From an uncultured Christensenellaceae bacterium (GTDB lineage: Bacteria; Bacillota; Clostridia; Christensenellales; UBA3700): DNA of 64,000 nt. The notes below the pieces were generated by a model that saw only the letters and a list, made by a program, of their open reading frames with translations, made no database searches and had not been told where the DNA came from. Both the position numbers and the translations under genes were made by a program. The stretch spans positions 169,217 to 233,216 of the forward strand of contig CALWGZ010000002.1 in NCBI GenBank assembly GCA_944380285.1, given 5' to 3'. Positions 56,414 through 64,000 of the stretch are shown here, piece after piece. Each line of letters begins with the position of its first letter. Position 1 is the first letter of the stretch.

Positions 56414-57460
56414 TCAGTTCGCCTTTGGCATTTGCCGTATCACATCTTTGCTCACAGCGCCTATGAGTACGCCTTCATCCCAGCACAGGAAGTCGTCGTA
56501 TAGAAGTAATTTCTTATCTTCCAGCCCGAACGGGCATACGACGTCCTCGTCCATGACGTCCGAAACGAAGAACTGTGGCAGCCCTTTGGAATAGACAATC
56601 TTCTCGCCTGTCTTTTCCAGATACTTGACGATATACGCAATGGCGCCGCCTAAACTTCGCACATCCAGCGGCTCGAAGTCCGAGCGCCCGAACGCCTCGT
56701 TGAAGTATGAGTTTTGGTGCGTGACGACGCGCCTGTGCGCCTTGAAGTTGTAGTCCGCAACTTCCAGCATCATCCCCGGCATCGTGCCGTCGGGGATATG
56801 AAAGATGCCGTGAAAGTGCAGTCTCTTCTTTTCGGGCGAGCGTTCCCATACGCCCACATACTTCCAGCCCTTTCGCGTACAGAAATGCGATAGACAGCTT
56901 TTGAGCTTTTTGCGGAAACTCTCTTCCGTATGCAGTTCGCTGTTATAGGTAAAAGTCACGAAATAGTTGAAAGTCTGCAAATTGATCTTCCGCACCATTC
57001 GCACGCGGCGAGCGATGAGATTGCGCATCTTGCGCCATATATTTGTTTCGACATATAGCTTGGCGGCGTCCACGTCGGAAAAATACGGGCGCATTCGTTT
57101 GAGGATGGCGGCTTTTCGCTTATACCGCGGCAAGCTCTGATACCTCGCATACAGTTCCTCAAACAGTTCCTTCTTTGTCATGAGCCGCGTTGCGGCAGGT
57201 TTTTCGTGCAACGTATCGTCGATTTGCGTGCCTTCGGCAGCCTCTCCGACAGTATTTTCAAGCGGCATAGGCGCGTCCTCATGTGAGGGCGCGCTTTGCT
57301 CCGCAGGTTCCTGTTCTTTCGTTTCTTCCTCGGCAAGTTCTTCCGTGACGGCGATGATCTCTTCCTTCGGCTTTCTGCGCGGTCTGTACGGCCGCGTGGT
57401 GTGCGGAATGGCGATATAATGACCGCCGTCCGAATATACCTTGCATTGCGGGAATGGCAT
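56414..57460 (-). CDS. HUH-type rolling-circle replication initiator (Rep)
   Basis: A 348-residue replication initiator. The N-terminal 90 residues are a low-complexity, Glu/Pro-rich extension (EEIIAVTEELAEEETKEQEP). The core has motif 1 FVTFTYN (near residue 166), the HUH metal motif RLHFHGIFH (near 213) and a tyrosine motif AYIVKYLEKTG (near 274, one catalytic Tyr). This fits a single-Tyr Rep, expected to nick DNA and start rolling-circle replication or transfer. The ATG at 57460 has AAGGAGG eight bases upstream; a GTG seven codons earlier is less likely. Last gene of the leftward operon, next to the predicted origin. Confidence 0.85.
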   Translation of the reverse strand: MPFPQCKVYSDGGHYIAIPHTTRPYRPRRKPKEEIIAVTEELAEEETKEQEPAEQSAPSHEDAPMPLENTVGEAAEGTQIDDTLHEKPAATRLMTKKELFEELYARYQSLPRYKRKAAILKRMRPYFSDVDAAKLYVETNIWRKMRNLIARRVRMVRKINLQTFNYFVTFTYNSELHTEESFRKKLKSCLSHFCTRKGWKYVGVWERSPEKKRLHFHGIFHIPDGTMPGMMLEVADYNFKAHRRVVTHQNSYFNEAFGRSDFEPLDVRSLGGAIAYIVKYLEKTGEKIVYSKGLPQFFVSDVMDEDVVCPFGLEDKKLLLYDDFLCWDEGVLIGAVSKDVIRQMPKAN

Positions 57461-57515
57461 AAAGACCTCCTTGTGCCGCACAAGGAGCGCCGACAGATAT
57501 ACACCTTACAAACAT

Positions 57516-59633
57516 TTACGCAGAACCATTATCGGCGTTCCCGTACAGCGAACCTATAAAGTAGCTGTTCTGCATTTTAAGTTCGTCCACAGTTGCTTTC
57601 TCCGTAACATATTCGATATAGTCCATAAGTCCCGTTTTGCTCTTTTTTGCCATGTCGTTAAAGTAGTCTGAAAAACAGTCTGTACTGAATCGTTTTGCGT
57701 AAATTTTAGCGTTCATGAGATAGTATTTTTTGTTTTCCGTCTTGCCGTCCATCGTGCCACGCTCTTTCTCGATTTTAAGTATCGAATAGCCGAAGCGGTT
57801 ATAGATGCGCAGGTTTCGCCGCCACAGCCACGCGACAACGCTTTTGAGGATATGTACCAGAAGCGTGTTGTCGCCGCGCCTGAAACGGAAGTCCTCGTAC
57901 AGCCGCATAAACCGGTTGAACGCCCATTCCGAAATCATCTCTTCAATGGTATAGAATGGCAGCGCCAGCCTTTGCTCTCCGGAAGAAACGATATGTATGA
58001 CGTCGCAGAGATCGCGTGCGTCCGCGCCCCAGCTTTCGGGTCTTTGCTCGTCCGTGAATACCTTGATGAAAGGAAAGTTATCTACCGTGGCGGAGTGGCG
58101 GCACATTTTGAGCCACGAATTGAACAGGTCATTCTTTTGGTTGGTATCGTCGGTATTGCGCTTGACCTCTTTGAGTTCCAGATTGTTTCCGCGCTCTTTG
58201 CCTATCTCCGTAATGGCAACCACGCCGAACTCAAAGCTCCCGGCTTTGGGGTTGTTCTCCAAAACCTTTTTACCGAGGCGCAGCACGTCAAAGTCAAGGA
58301 TATGCGCGTGGCGGCTTTCAAGCCTTCTATGTTTCGGGAAGAAGTCCGTGAGCCACAGCGGGAAGTTGCCGTTATCCATAAGCGCGTTGTCCGTGCGGAT
58401 GGAGTAGTTCGCCACGATGAGGCTGCCCTGAATGACGTAGATGAAGTACGCCTGCGCGTAAGTTTCCAACACGTCGAAAAGCCCATTGACCTTTAAGGCG
58501 TCGTCAAAGTCCGTACCATATCTGCGGCAATCATAGCCGTAGAGCTGCCATTCTGTGTTGCGGTGTTTGACGAACCTTGACCATTTCAGTGCCACCCATG
58601 TCTTGACTGAGGCGAGGTTATGCACCGTGCCGTGTTCCATACACGCCCGCAGTTCGTCCTCGAACTTTATCCACGGGAAGTATGGGAATTTCATATCGTT
58701 CTGCTGCAATATGGAGAGTGCCTTTTGCCTGAACATGACCTCTTGCGACAGCACCATGTCCGTGATGAGCGTGGTTTTGCGCTTGCCCATAGAGCCGCAC
58801 GACATTGACACGATGGGCAGTTCGTTGATAAACCCGCAATTCCTTGCCTCGAAGTGCCGCAGCCTGTTCAGGGCGACCTTCTTTCTCCAACGGTTGAAAA
58901 GCAGCCAGCAAACTGTAACAATGCTCCACCACGGAAAATGGCGGAAGACGACTTGTAGGTCGATGAACAGCTTGCAGACCTGCACATACAGATTGCCGAC
59001 GTCGAAACTCAACACGAAATAGAAGTAGTACGCAAAGAAGCCCATGACGATGGATGCAAGGTTGAGGTGAAACACCCAAAGGATGATCCAGCATATCCAG
59101 ATGCCCTTATGCTCCGAAAGGTATTCACGGTAGGATAGCACGGCGCGCTTTACGGGCTGATATGTGTATTTTGAAATCGCCTTGAACACCCGCAACGGCA
59201 CCGTATCGCGGTTATGGTTTGTATTCCCATGCCTGTACATACGCCAGAGTACGAGCCAAAGCACGAGTACGCAGGGCAGCAAAATGGCAATGACCTTTGC
59301 CGCGACGAGCATCACGTCTCCGACCGACGCCCAATACCCCGCAAAGTTTTTGCCGCTGATAAGCAAGGCAAAGAAGTCCCCCGCAAAGGCGGTAAAGCCG
59401 TTCCAATCATCGGGCAAAAATATCTCCCATTGCAACACGTCCGAATACTCCGTGACCGTGGGTGTAAAGGAATAGTCCATCCCGAACAGTTCGCTGAAAT
59501 AATAGGCGACGGACAGCCCGAAATCTTTACACGCTTCCCTGAATCGTACATACGATTGCCAGAACACCGCGCCCAACGCCACGAATGCAAGGGAGATAAT
59601 GACGGTAACGGCAATATTAAAGCGTTTGCTCAT
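57516..59633 (-). CDS. Membrane-anchored P-loop ATPase (Zot/FtsK/VirD4-like)
   Basis: A 705-residue protein. Four or five hydrophobic segments fill the N-terminal 240 residues. A P-loop with an unusual sequence, MSCGSMGKRKTTLITD (near residues 273-288), follows, then a hydrophobic-acidic Walker B-like FGVVAITEIGKERG (near 464) and a sensor region with FTDEQRPESWGADARDLC (near 524). The last piece resembles the TQxP-type segment of Zot/pI, FtsK and VirD4 pumps. It probably moves DNA, or assembles a filament, across the membrane. The ATG at 59633 has GGAGG upstream and overlaps the small upstream peptide gene by 17 bases. Which ATPase family it belongs to cannot be settled here. Confidence 0.72.
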   Translation of the reverse strand: MSKRFNIAVTVIISLAFVALGAVFWQSYVRFREACKDFGLSVAYYFSELFGMDYSFTPTVTEYSDVLQWEIFLPDDWNGFTAFAGDFFALLISGKNFAGYWASVGDVMLVAAKVIAILLPCVLVLWLVLWRMYRHGNTNHNRDTVPLRVFKAISKYTYQPVKRAVLSYREYLSEHKGIWICWIILWVFHLNLASIVMGFFAYYFYFVLSFDVGNLYVQVCKLFIDLQVVFRHFPWWSIVTVCWLLFNRWRKKVALNRLRHFEARNCGFINELPIVSMSCGSMGKRKTTLITDMVLSQEVMFRQKALSILQQNDMKFPYFPWIKFEDELRACMEHGTVHNLASVKTWVALKWSRFVKHRNTEWQLYGYDCRRYGTDFDDALKVNGLFDVLETYAQAYFIYVIQGSLIVANYSIRTDNALMDNGNFPLWLTDFFPKHRRLESRHAHILDFDVLRLGKKVLENNPKAGSFEFGVVAITEIGKERGNNLELKEVKRNTDDTNQKNDLFNSWLKMCRHSATVDNFPFIKVFTDEQRPESWGADARDLCDVIHIVSSGEQRLALPFYTIEEMISEWAFNRFMRLYEDFRFRRGDNTLLVHILKSVVAWLWRRNLRIYNRFGYSILKIEKERGTMDGKTENKKYYLMNAKIYAKRFSTDCFSDYFNDMAKKSKTGLMDYIEYVTEKATVDELKMQNSYFIGSLYGNADNGSA

Positions 59634-59754
59634 AATACACCTCCGCAGTTTCCGCATCGGAAGGCAATCGGCTACAAGTGTAGCACAAGTAGCCGACGCC
59701 AAGTCCCAATGCTATCAAGAGAAGAACTGCGAGGATCCTCTTGATGGTTTTCAT
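59617..59754 (-). CDS. Small single-helix membrane peptide
   Basis: A 45-residue peptide. A basic start (MKTIKR) leads to one membrane helix (about residues 7-23), then CYTCSRLPSDAETAE and an acidic end. AGGAGGAAGGA directly before the ATG at 59754 is a very strong ribosome site. Its last codons overlap the start of the ATPase gene, so the two are translationally coupled. Size and layout resemble small structural peptides of filamentous elements, but this is only a comparison; a role as an ATPase partner is equally possible. Confidence 0.7.
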   Translation of the reverse strand: MKTIKRILAVLLLIALGLGVGYLCYTCSRLPSDAETAEVYYEQTL

Positions 59755-59763
59755 TCCTTCCTC

Positions 59764-59982
59764 CTATTTTTTAGGCCAGCTCGCCATCGCCTCGATATAG
59801 TCCCATTCGTCGTCACTGATAAAGTCCTTCGGGAAATCTTCCCGCATGACCTTCATATAGCGTTCTCGCTGCTCCTCGCAGTCCTGCGACGGCTTGCCGG
59901 CTTTGTTCTTTTTGGCATAGTAGGCACGGATGGCGTACTTTTGCGCGTTGGATTTACACTTAAATTTGGATTGCTTGCTCAT
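59764..59982 (-). CDS. Small basic soluble protein
   Basis: A 72-residue Lys-rich protein (KFKCKSNAQKYAIRAYYAKK, then MKVMREDFPKDFISDDEWDY). The ATG at 59982 overlaps the previous stop codon (ATGA) with AGGAGG upstream. Positive charge in the N-terminal half may allow nucleic-acid binding. Unknown function. Confidence 0.72.
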   Translation of the reverse strand: MSKQSKFKCKSNAQKYAIRAYYAKKNKAGKPSQDCEEQRERYMKVMREDFPKDFISDDEWDYIEAMASWPKK

Positions 59983-61988
59983 TCATTCCTCCTGTCGCTG
60001 TATTTTTCGACTGCCTTTTTGACCTGTCTGTTTTGACTGGCTTTTTTGACGATGACCGCAATCAGCTTGACGATAAGCACGACCAGCACGATGATAAGAA
60101 TAACGCTCAACAGCTTTACCCACCACGGCGTATCGTCGGGCATCTGTACGGGCGGCGTGATGTCGTTCACGATGTCGATGGGACTTGCCACCGCCGGTAT
60201 GACCGTATATTTGCCGTCCTTTTGGAAGGAGAGCTGTATAATATCGAAGTCGAAGAACACGCTCTCCCAAGCCCTGTACGCCTGCCCGCTCGTGTGCTTA
60301 TCCTGCCACAGAAAGCCTGCGCCAAGCTCGATGATGTCAACGGGCGCGGAATAGTAGTCGCTCGTCGCAAAGCGGAACAGAACAACGACCTTTTCTTCGT
60401 CCGATGTACTGTCAACTGTCACGGCGTCGGTATAAAAGGCTTTGAGCGCCGACACGTCCTTGTTGTTTATAAGCAGCCGTTCGGATATTTCCGCATCGCT
60501 GCCGTTCAGATCTTCCGCCTTGACGGTATAGATGGGCGCGACGGTGCGGCTCTCTTCGTCGGGGATATTGCCGAAGATGGTTTCAAACAAGCCCCAATTT
60601 ATCCAATGATCCCAGAACGACGGATCGGTTTCCTTCCAGCTTGAAAGCGTCTGCAAGTCCACGTCGGCGTCGAAGTCGTAGTAGCTGTAACCTTGCTGTA
60701 TCTTGCCGAACTCGGTATCCAGCTTCCGGTAGTCGTCGATGTCGTCCGCGAACAGGTCGACGCTGATCGTGCCGTCCTTAATGGGCAGCGTGCCGCCGTC
60801 ATAGCTCTTGTCGTAGTTCTTGATATACTCATACAGCGCGTTGCTCTCCACACCGCCGATGGATACGATGTCCGCATACGGATCGTATGCCTCGATGTCG
60901 TCCACCTTGAAGAGGTAGTAGAGCGCGGGTGCGGGAACGTGCAGATAGCCTGAACCAAGATTCCAGCCCCAAGCCGCCATTTGCATACCGCCTCCGGCGT
61001 CGCCGGCATTTTGTCCGAGACTGATGCCGATGTCCTCGTTATAGACGGTCATGCCGAACTGGTCGAACTCGCCCGTCTGTTTGCCGAGCCACGGATATGC
61101 CTTGTCGTAGAAGTCCTGATTGCTCGTGACGACGATATCTTTGGTCTTGTATTCGTACCATTCGGCTTTGATGCGCTGCAACGTGCCGTATGTATCGAAG
61201 AAGCGTTTGGGTACGGCAAAGTAGACCGTATCGAGCTGGTTCTGGTAATGCGCGCCCTTTGAGGACGTCTGTGTGCGGTAGAAGGTATGCTTGACGTCCA
61301 ATTCGACGGTCTCCAATTCTTCCACCGTGCAGAGGAGATTGCTCTCCGCGTTCCCGTCCGTGCCGTAGCCCTTCGCGTAACCGGTGAACTTATACGTTCC
61401 GCCCACGCCGTAGTCCACGGCATTGTCCTTGCCGGTTTCCCAGAGCTGCACGCCCGCGATGTCGTAGCGGCGGTAGCCGTTGTCCGTTTCCTGCGTGCGC
61501 GCATTTCTGAGCAGCGTCCCGTCGTCCATCACGCGGAATTTATAGATGAGTTTGGAAAGCTCGCCCGTGGAAATGCCGCATAACTTCAAAGGGATATTCG
61601 CGTAGTCGTTGGGTTTTCCTTCCTCGTCGTAGCCGACCGCCATCTCCACCGAGTTGGCGTCCTGCCGTTCGGAGATAGGAATGCGCGCGGGATTGTAGAT
61701 ATACACGTACAGCGCATAGTTGCCGAAGTTCAGGGCGTTTGCAGAGTAGCAGTATTCCACGAAGGTCACGAACTGTATGCTGCCCGCCGTATCGTACACA
61801 AACCCGCTCAGATCCATATCGGCAAGGTCGGCATTGACGGACGTGTGGTCGAAGTTGTTTTCCGAACTCTCCGCAGCCGCCGCTTGGCAGCGGACAGCGC
61901 CTACGGGGAAGATCCCCGTAAGCACCGTCAGGACTGCCAGCATGAGCGACGCAAGACATAGAAGAGCCTGTTTCTTTACATTGCTCAT
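59979..61988 (-). CDS. Large secreted, C-terminally membrane-anchored protein
   Basis: A 669-residue protein with an N-terminal signal peptide (hydrophobic residues about 9-33, cleavage near CQAAAA), an ectodomain of about 570 residues rich in Tyr, Asp and Gly, and a C-terminal helix (WWVKLLSVILIIVLVVLIV, about residues 622-648) followed by a Lys/Arg-rich tail. No enzymatic motif is seen. This layout (signal, large exposed part, tail anchor, basic tail) is the one of surface adhesins, including the minor coat adhesin of filamentous phages. The ATG at 61988 has GGAGGG upstream. Central gene of the leftward operon. Confidence 0.75.
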   Translation of the reverse strand: MSNVKKQALLCLASLMLAVLTVLTGIFPVGAVRCQAAAAESSENNFDHTSVNADLADMDLSGFVYDTAGSIQFVTFVEYCYSANALNFGNYALYVYIYNPARIPISERQDANSVEMAVGYDEEGKPNDYANIPLKLCGISTGELSKLIYKFRVMDDGTLLRNARTQETDNGYRRYDIAGVQLWETGKDNAVDYGVGGTYKFTGYAKGYGTDGNAESNLLCTVEELETVELDVKHTFYRTQTSSKGAHYQNQLDTVYFAVPKRFFDTYGTLQRIKAEWYEYKTKDIVVTSNQDFYDKAYPWLGKQTGEFDQFGMTVYNEDIGISLGQNAGDAGGGMQMAAWGWNLGSGYLHVPAPALYYLFKVDDIEAYDPYADIVSIGGVESNALYEYIKNYDKSYDGGTLPIKDGTISVDLFADDIDDYRKLDTEFGKIQQGYSYYDFDADVDLQTLSSWKETDPSFWDHWINWGLFETIFGNIPDEESRTVAPIYTVKAEDLNGSDAEISERLLINNKDVSALKAFYTDAVTVDSTSDEEKVVVLFRFATSDYYSAPVDIIELGAGFLWQDKHTSGQAYRAWESVFFDFDIIQLSFQKDGKYTVIPAVASPIDIVNDITPPVQMPDDTPWWVKLLSVILIIVLVVLIVKLIAVIVKKASQNRQVKKAVEKYSDRRNE

Positions 61989-62000
61989 TGCCTAACCCTC

Positions 62001-62567
62001 CTAAAAGATGATTGCGCTCTGGTCTATCGTGATACCGACGACCTCGGCATTGACGCAGAAATACAGCTCCGTAACTTCCTCGCCCGATTTGACTTCCATG
62101 CGGAACATATCGACGGTAGGGAAAGTTTCGCTCGTTACGGTCATGCCGTTCTGCACGCGGGAGATGATGTCGTTCAGCCCGTAGTGCGTTACGGTAAAGC
62201 CCGTTTCCGTGCGCTCGAAATCAAAGCCCGCCGTTGCGTTCCGCCCGTCAAAGTCGCCCCAAGTATATGGCTCTTCTCCAACGGTGAGGGAGAAGTCGTT
62301 TTCGGGAGTACAGTAGGCGTACACGTTGACTTCGTAATCCGTAGAGCCTTCCACGGTGAAATCCACGCCGCTGTCCATCAGCCCGACGGAACTGCCGCTA
62401 CTTAACGTCTGTCCGTTATACTTCACGGCGAACGTTTCTCCGCTGGGCGGTTTGTCATCGCTCGTGAAGTGAACGATAAGTCCTATGACGGCAACGACCA
62501 CGAGCAGTACAACAATTACGGAGATGACTGTCCACAGTACGCTGCGCTTTCCTGTCGTTTTTGCCAT
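62001..62567 (-). CDS. Signal-anchored surface protein with C-terminal DQS motif
   Basis: A 188-residue protein. One N-terminal membrane helix (about residues 9-33) is followed by an extracytoplasmic beta-rich domain (FAVKYNGQTLSSGSSVGLMD). The last residues are GITIDQSAIIF, nearly the same as the ending of the next upstream protein. The ATG at 62567 has AGAGGTGAAAGG upstream. Unknown function; probably part of the same envelope structure as its neighbours. Confidence 0.72.
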   Translation of the reverse strand: MAKTTGKRSVLWTVISVIVVLLVVVAVIGLIVHFTSDDKPPSGETFAVKYNGQTLSSGSSVGLMDSGVDFTVEGSTDYEVNVYAYCTPENDFSLTVGEEPYTWGDFDGRNATAGFDFERTETGFTVTHYGLNDIISRVQNGMTVTSETFPTVDMFRMEVKSGEEVTELYFCVNAEVVGITIDQSAIIF

Positions 62568-62580
62568 AGCCTTTCACCTC

Positions 62581-63663
62581 TTAAAAGACGACGCCGCTCT
62601 GATCGACGGTAATATTCTCCGTTGCCATGTACACGGTGTTCAGATCGAGCCCCAACTTGTACCATGTATCGCATTCAACATATGAAGCAGAAATTGCATT
62701 GTCGGTCTTGAAGATGCCGACTTTGAAGACGTTTTCTTCGCCGACCTCTGCGATTGCCGAACGCATCGCCGCGATGACTTCATCCGTGAGATAACCGTCA
62801 AGCAGCTGATAGAACACGGTATTGCCGTAGGCACCGTCCGTGAATTCAATTTCGCGCGTATGAGCGGCGGAGCTTGTAAGATTCGCTCTCTTCATGCGTT
62901 TTGTAAGGTCGTCGCCGGAGCCGTTGGCCCTGTTGTACGCCGCCATGAACTCATCCGTAAAGGCGATGCCCGCGCAGATAAATTCATCGTAATCGCTTTC
63001 GCTCTTGCCAAGATATGGAATCGTGCCTTCCGAGTAGGAGTAGTCGATCTCCATTGTGTGCGTTTCGTCCACCTGTGCCTTGAAGCCGCAGGAAGTAGTT
63101 GAAAGCGTTGCTCCGCCGAGTTTCAGACTGTTGATGTTCAGTCGCTGCTGGTAGTCCACCGTGCAAGTCGCGGTTTTATCTGCATTGCCCATTGCGCTGA
63201 CGGTGAGGATGACCTGCTCGGAGAACGGCTTGACGCAGGCAAGCGTTGCCGTAAGCGAGCCTTCTTCCGTAGGCGTGATCGTCACGTAATCCGTAACGGT
63301 CTTACCGTTTGCCCATGCGGAGCTGCCGTTTGCCCATGCAAGAGACCAATTTGCATTCTGCCTTGCGCTGGCAGGCTCGATGGTCGCCTTGATGGTGCAG
63401 CTCGTTTCCGCAAGCGGCGAGACTTCCGCAGCGGCTTGCGCCATCATGAGGCGAACGCCTGTTGCCGACGTAGGCGTTACACTCATGCCGCCGTCCATAA
63501 CGGTGGTCTGCTCGGTCACTGCGGCGGGCGCATCTTCCTTCTTGTCGAACCAGCCGGCGAGAATGCCCGCAAGCAATACGCCCACGACGATAAACGCGAT
63601 GAGGGTAAGCATCCACTTGACCGTATCCGACTTCTTGTGTTCATAAAGTTCGTTGTAACTCAT
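62581..63663 (-). CDS. Signal-anchored surface protein with Ig-like region and C-terminal DQS motif
   Basis: A 360-residue protein. One N-terminal helix (about residues 15-35) anchors it. Residues about 85-165 resemble a bacterial Ig-like domain (TCTVDY end, TLTATLACVKPFSEQVILTV-like strands) and include a small direct repeat AWANGSSAWANGKT. The C-terminal part ends in ENITVDQSGVVF, matching the end of the next protein. The ATG at 63663 has GGAGG five bases upstream; an ATG four codons earlier is less likely. Unknown function. Confidence 0.72.
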   Translation of the reverse strand: MSYNELYEHKKSDTVKWMLTLIAFIVVGVLLAGILAGWFDKKEDAPAAVTEQTTVMDGGMSVTPTSATGVRLMMAQAAAEVSPLAETSCTIKATIEPASARQNANWSLAWANGSSAWANGKTVTDYVTITPTEEGSLTATLACVKPFSEQVILTVSAMGNADKTATCTVDYQQRLNINSLKLGGATLSTTSCGFKAQVDETHTMEIDYSYSEGTIPYLGKSESDYDEFICAGIAFTDEFMAAYNRANGSGDDLTKRMKRANLTSSAAHTREIEFTDGAYGNTVFYQLLDGYLTDEVIAAMRSAIAEVGEENVFKVGIFKTDNAISASYVECDTWYKLGLDLNTVYMATENITVDQSGVVF

Positions 63664-63751
63664 AATAACCTCCATGAAAATTTAGATTTTGGGAAATACA
63701 GAGCCTGCGGTTTTCCCCGCAGACTCCGTTCCCGAAAGTGCTATGCCGCCG

Positions 63752-64000
63752 TTATTCCGCGAGCAGCATATTAAGAAGCGACCTGTCCGACGTGCGCGAG
63801 GGCTTTACCGTGCATTCGTAGACTTTGCCGTCCTCGTCCACCGTGCGGACGATATAGCGGTTTGCCTTGATGACCTTCTTGGTCTTTTCGTCCTCGATCT
63901 CGAACGGCTCGATGATGAGGTCGGCCCTGTCCGCGTCGCCGAATACGATGTCCAGCACGGTATAGCCGCCCATGTCGGTGTCCTTATTGGGAGGAGCGAG
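63752..64000 (-). CDS. Hypothetical protein, possibly incomplete at the window edge
   Basis: The frame encodes 73 residues from the ATG at 63973 (AAGGA eight bases upstream), but stays open in the same frame to base 64000, so the true start may lie beyond the window. The visible part has DIVFGDADRADLIIEPFEIE and CTVKPSRTSDRSLLNMLLAE. No motif recognised. First gene visible of the leftward operon. Confidence 0.55.
   Translation of the reverse strand, partial: LAPPNKDTDMGGYTVLDIVFGDADRADLIIEPFEIEDEKTKKVIKANRYIVRTVDEDGKVYECTVKPSRTSDRSLLNMLLAE

Overview
The window looks like part of the chromosome of an uncultured, spore-forming, monoderm member of the Clostridia. The backbone is GC-rich and intergenic DNA is AT-rich. 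Promoters are of the classical sigma-A type, most genes have strong GGAGG Shine-Dalgarno sites, and there are lipoproteins and LysM proteins. A SpoIIID-like regulator and a SpoVB-like flippase point to sporulation, and ECF vitamin transporters are present. No rRNA gene, insertion sequence or CRISPR array was seen. A gut Clostridia or Christensenellales-like origin is my guess only.

Backbone, 1-42.6 kb. From the left: a calcium-type P-ATPase cut by the window edge; a tightly overlapping PAP2-PAP2-acyl-CoA ligase-FGGY kinase operon; a lipoprotein; DegV; a sulfatase facing a TtcA-like PP-loop enzyme; spoIIID; a TSUP exporter split into two half-genes; a 1270-residue surface protein built from five repeats; LysM and SpoVB genes; folT under a tetrahydrofolate riboswitch; a YetF/DUF4363 pair; uvrA; a pantothenate-uptake/coaX/hom/two unknown membrane proteins/uvrB operon; glyS; a methyltransferase; an iron-sulfur protein; a CDF metal transporter; and a complete Pst/Pho phosphate locus with a fused PstC-PstA permease and PhoP-box-like repeats. 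Several backbone genes (sulfatase, TtcA-like, YetF, uvrA, a 93-residue membrane protein, the methyltransferase and the iron-sulfur protein) have a good -35/-10 pair whose -10 hexamer ends only 6-8 bases before the start codon, and no Shine-Dalgarno site. They appear to be leaderless.

Island 1, 42.7-50.9 kb. This stretch is visibly AT-richer than the backbone. It holds a Fic protein, a very large exonuclease-RecQ-UvrD fusion helicase with an overlapping small cysteine protein, tRNA-Val(GAC), and a stand-alone caspase-like protease bracketed by two near-identical terminators. This is probably a cargo or defence region beside a tRNA.

Island 2, 51-64 kb, running off the right edge. A rightward cassette of small unknown proteins leads to a PcfK/AcrIIA9-like protein fused to a MutS domain-I module, then PcfJ. 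It converges on a leftward operon of signal-anchored surface proteins, a small one-helix peptide, a membrane P-loop ATPase with Zot/FtsK/VirD4-like features and a HUH replication initiator. The convergent gap contains a bidirectional terminator, helically phased iteron-like repeats and a long nested inverted repeat, which look like a replication or transfer origin. This module, either filamentous-phage-like or an unusual conjugative/secretion machine, is the most interesting part of the window.
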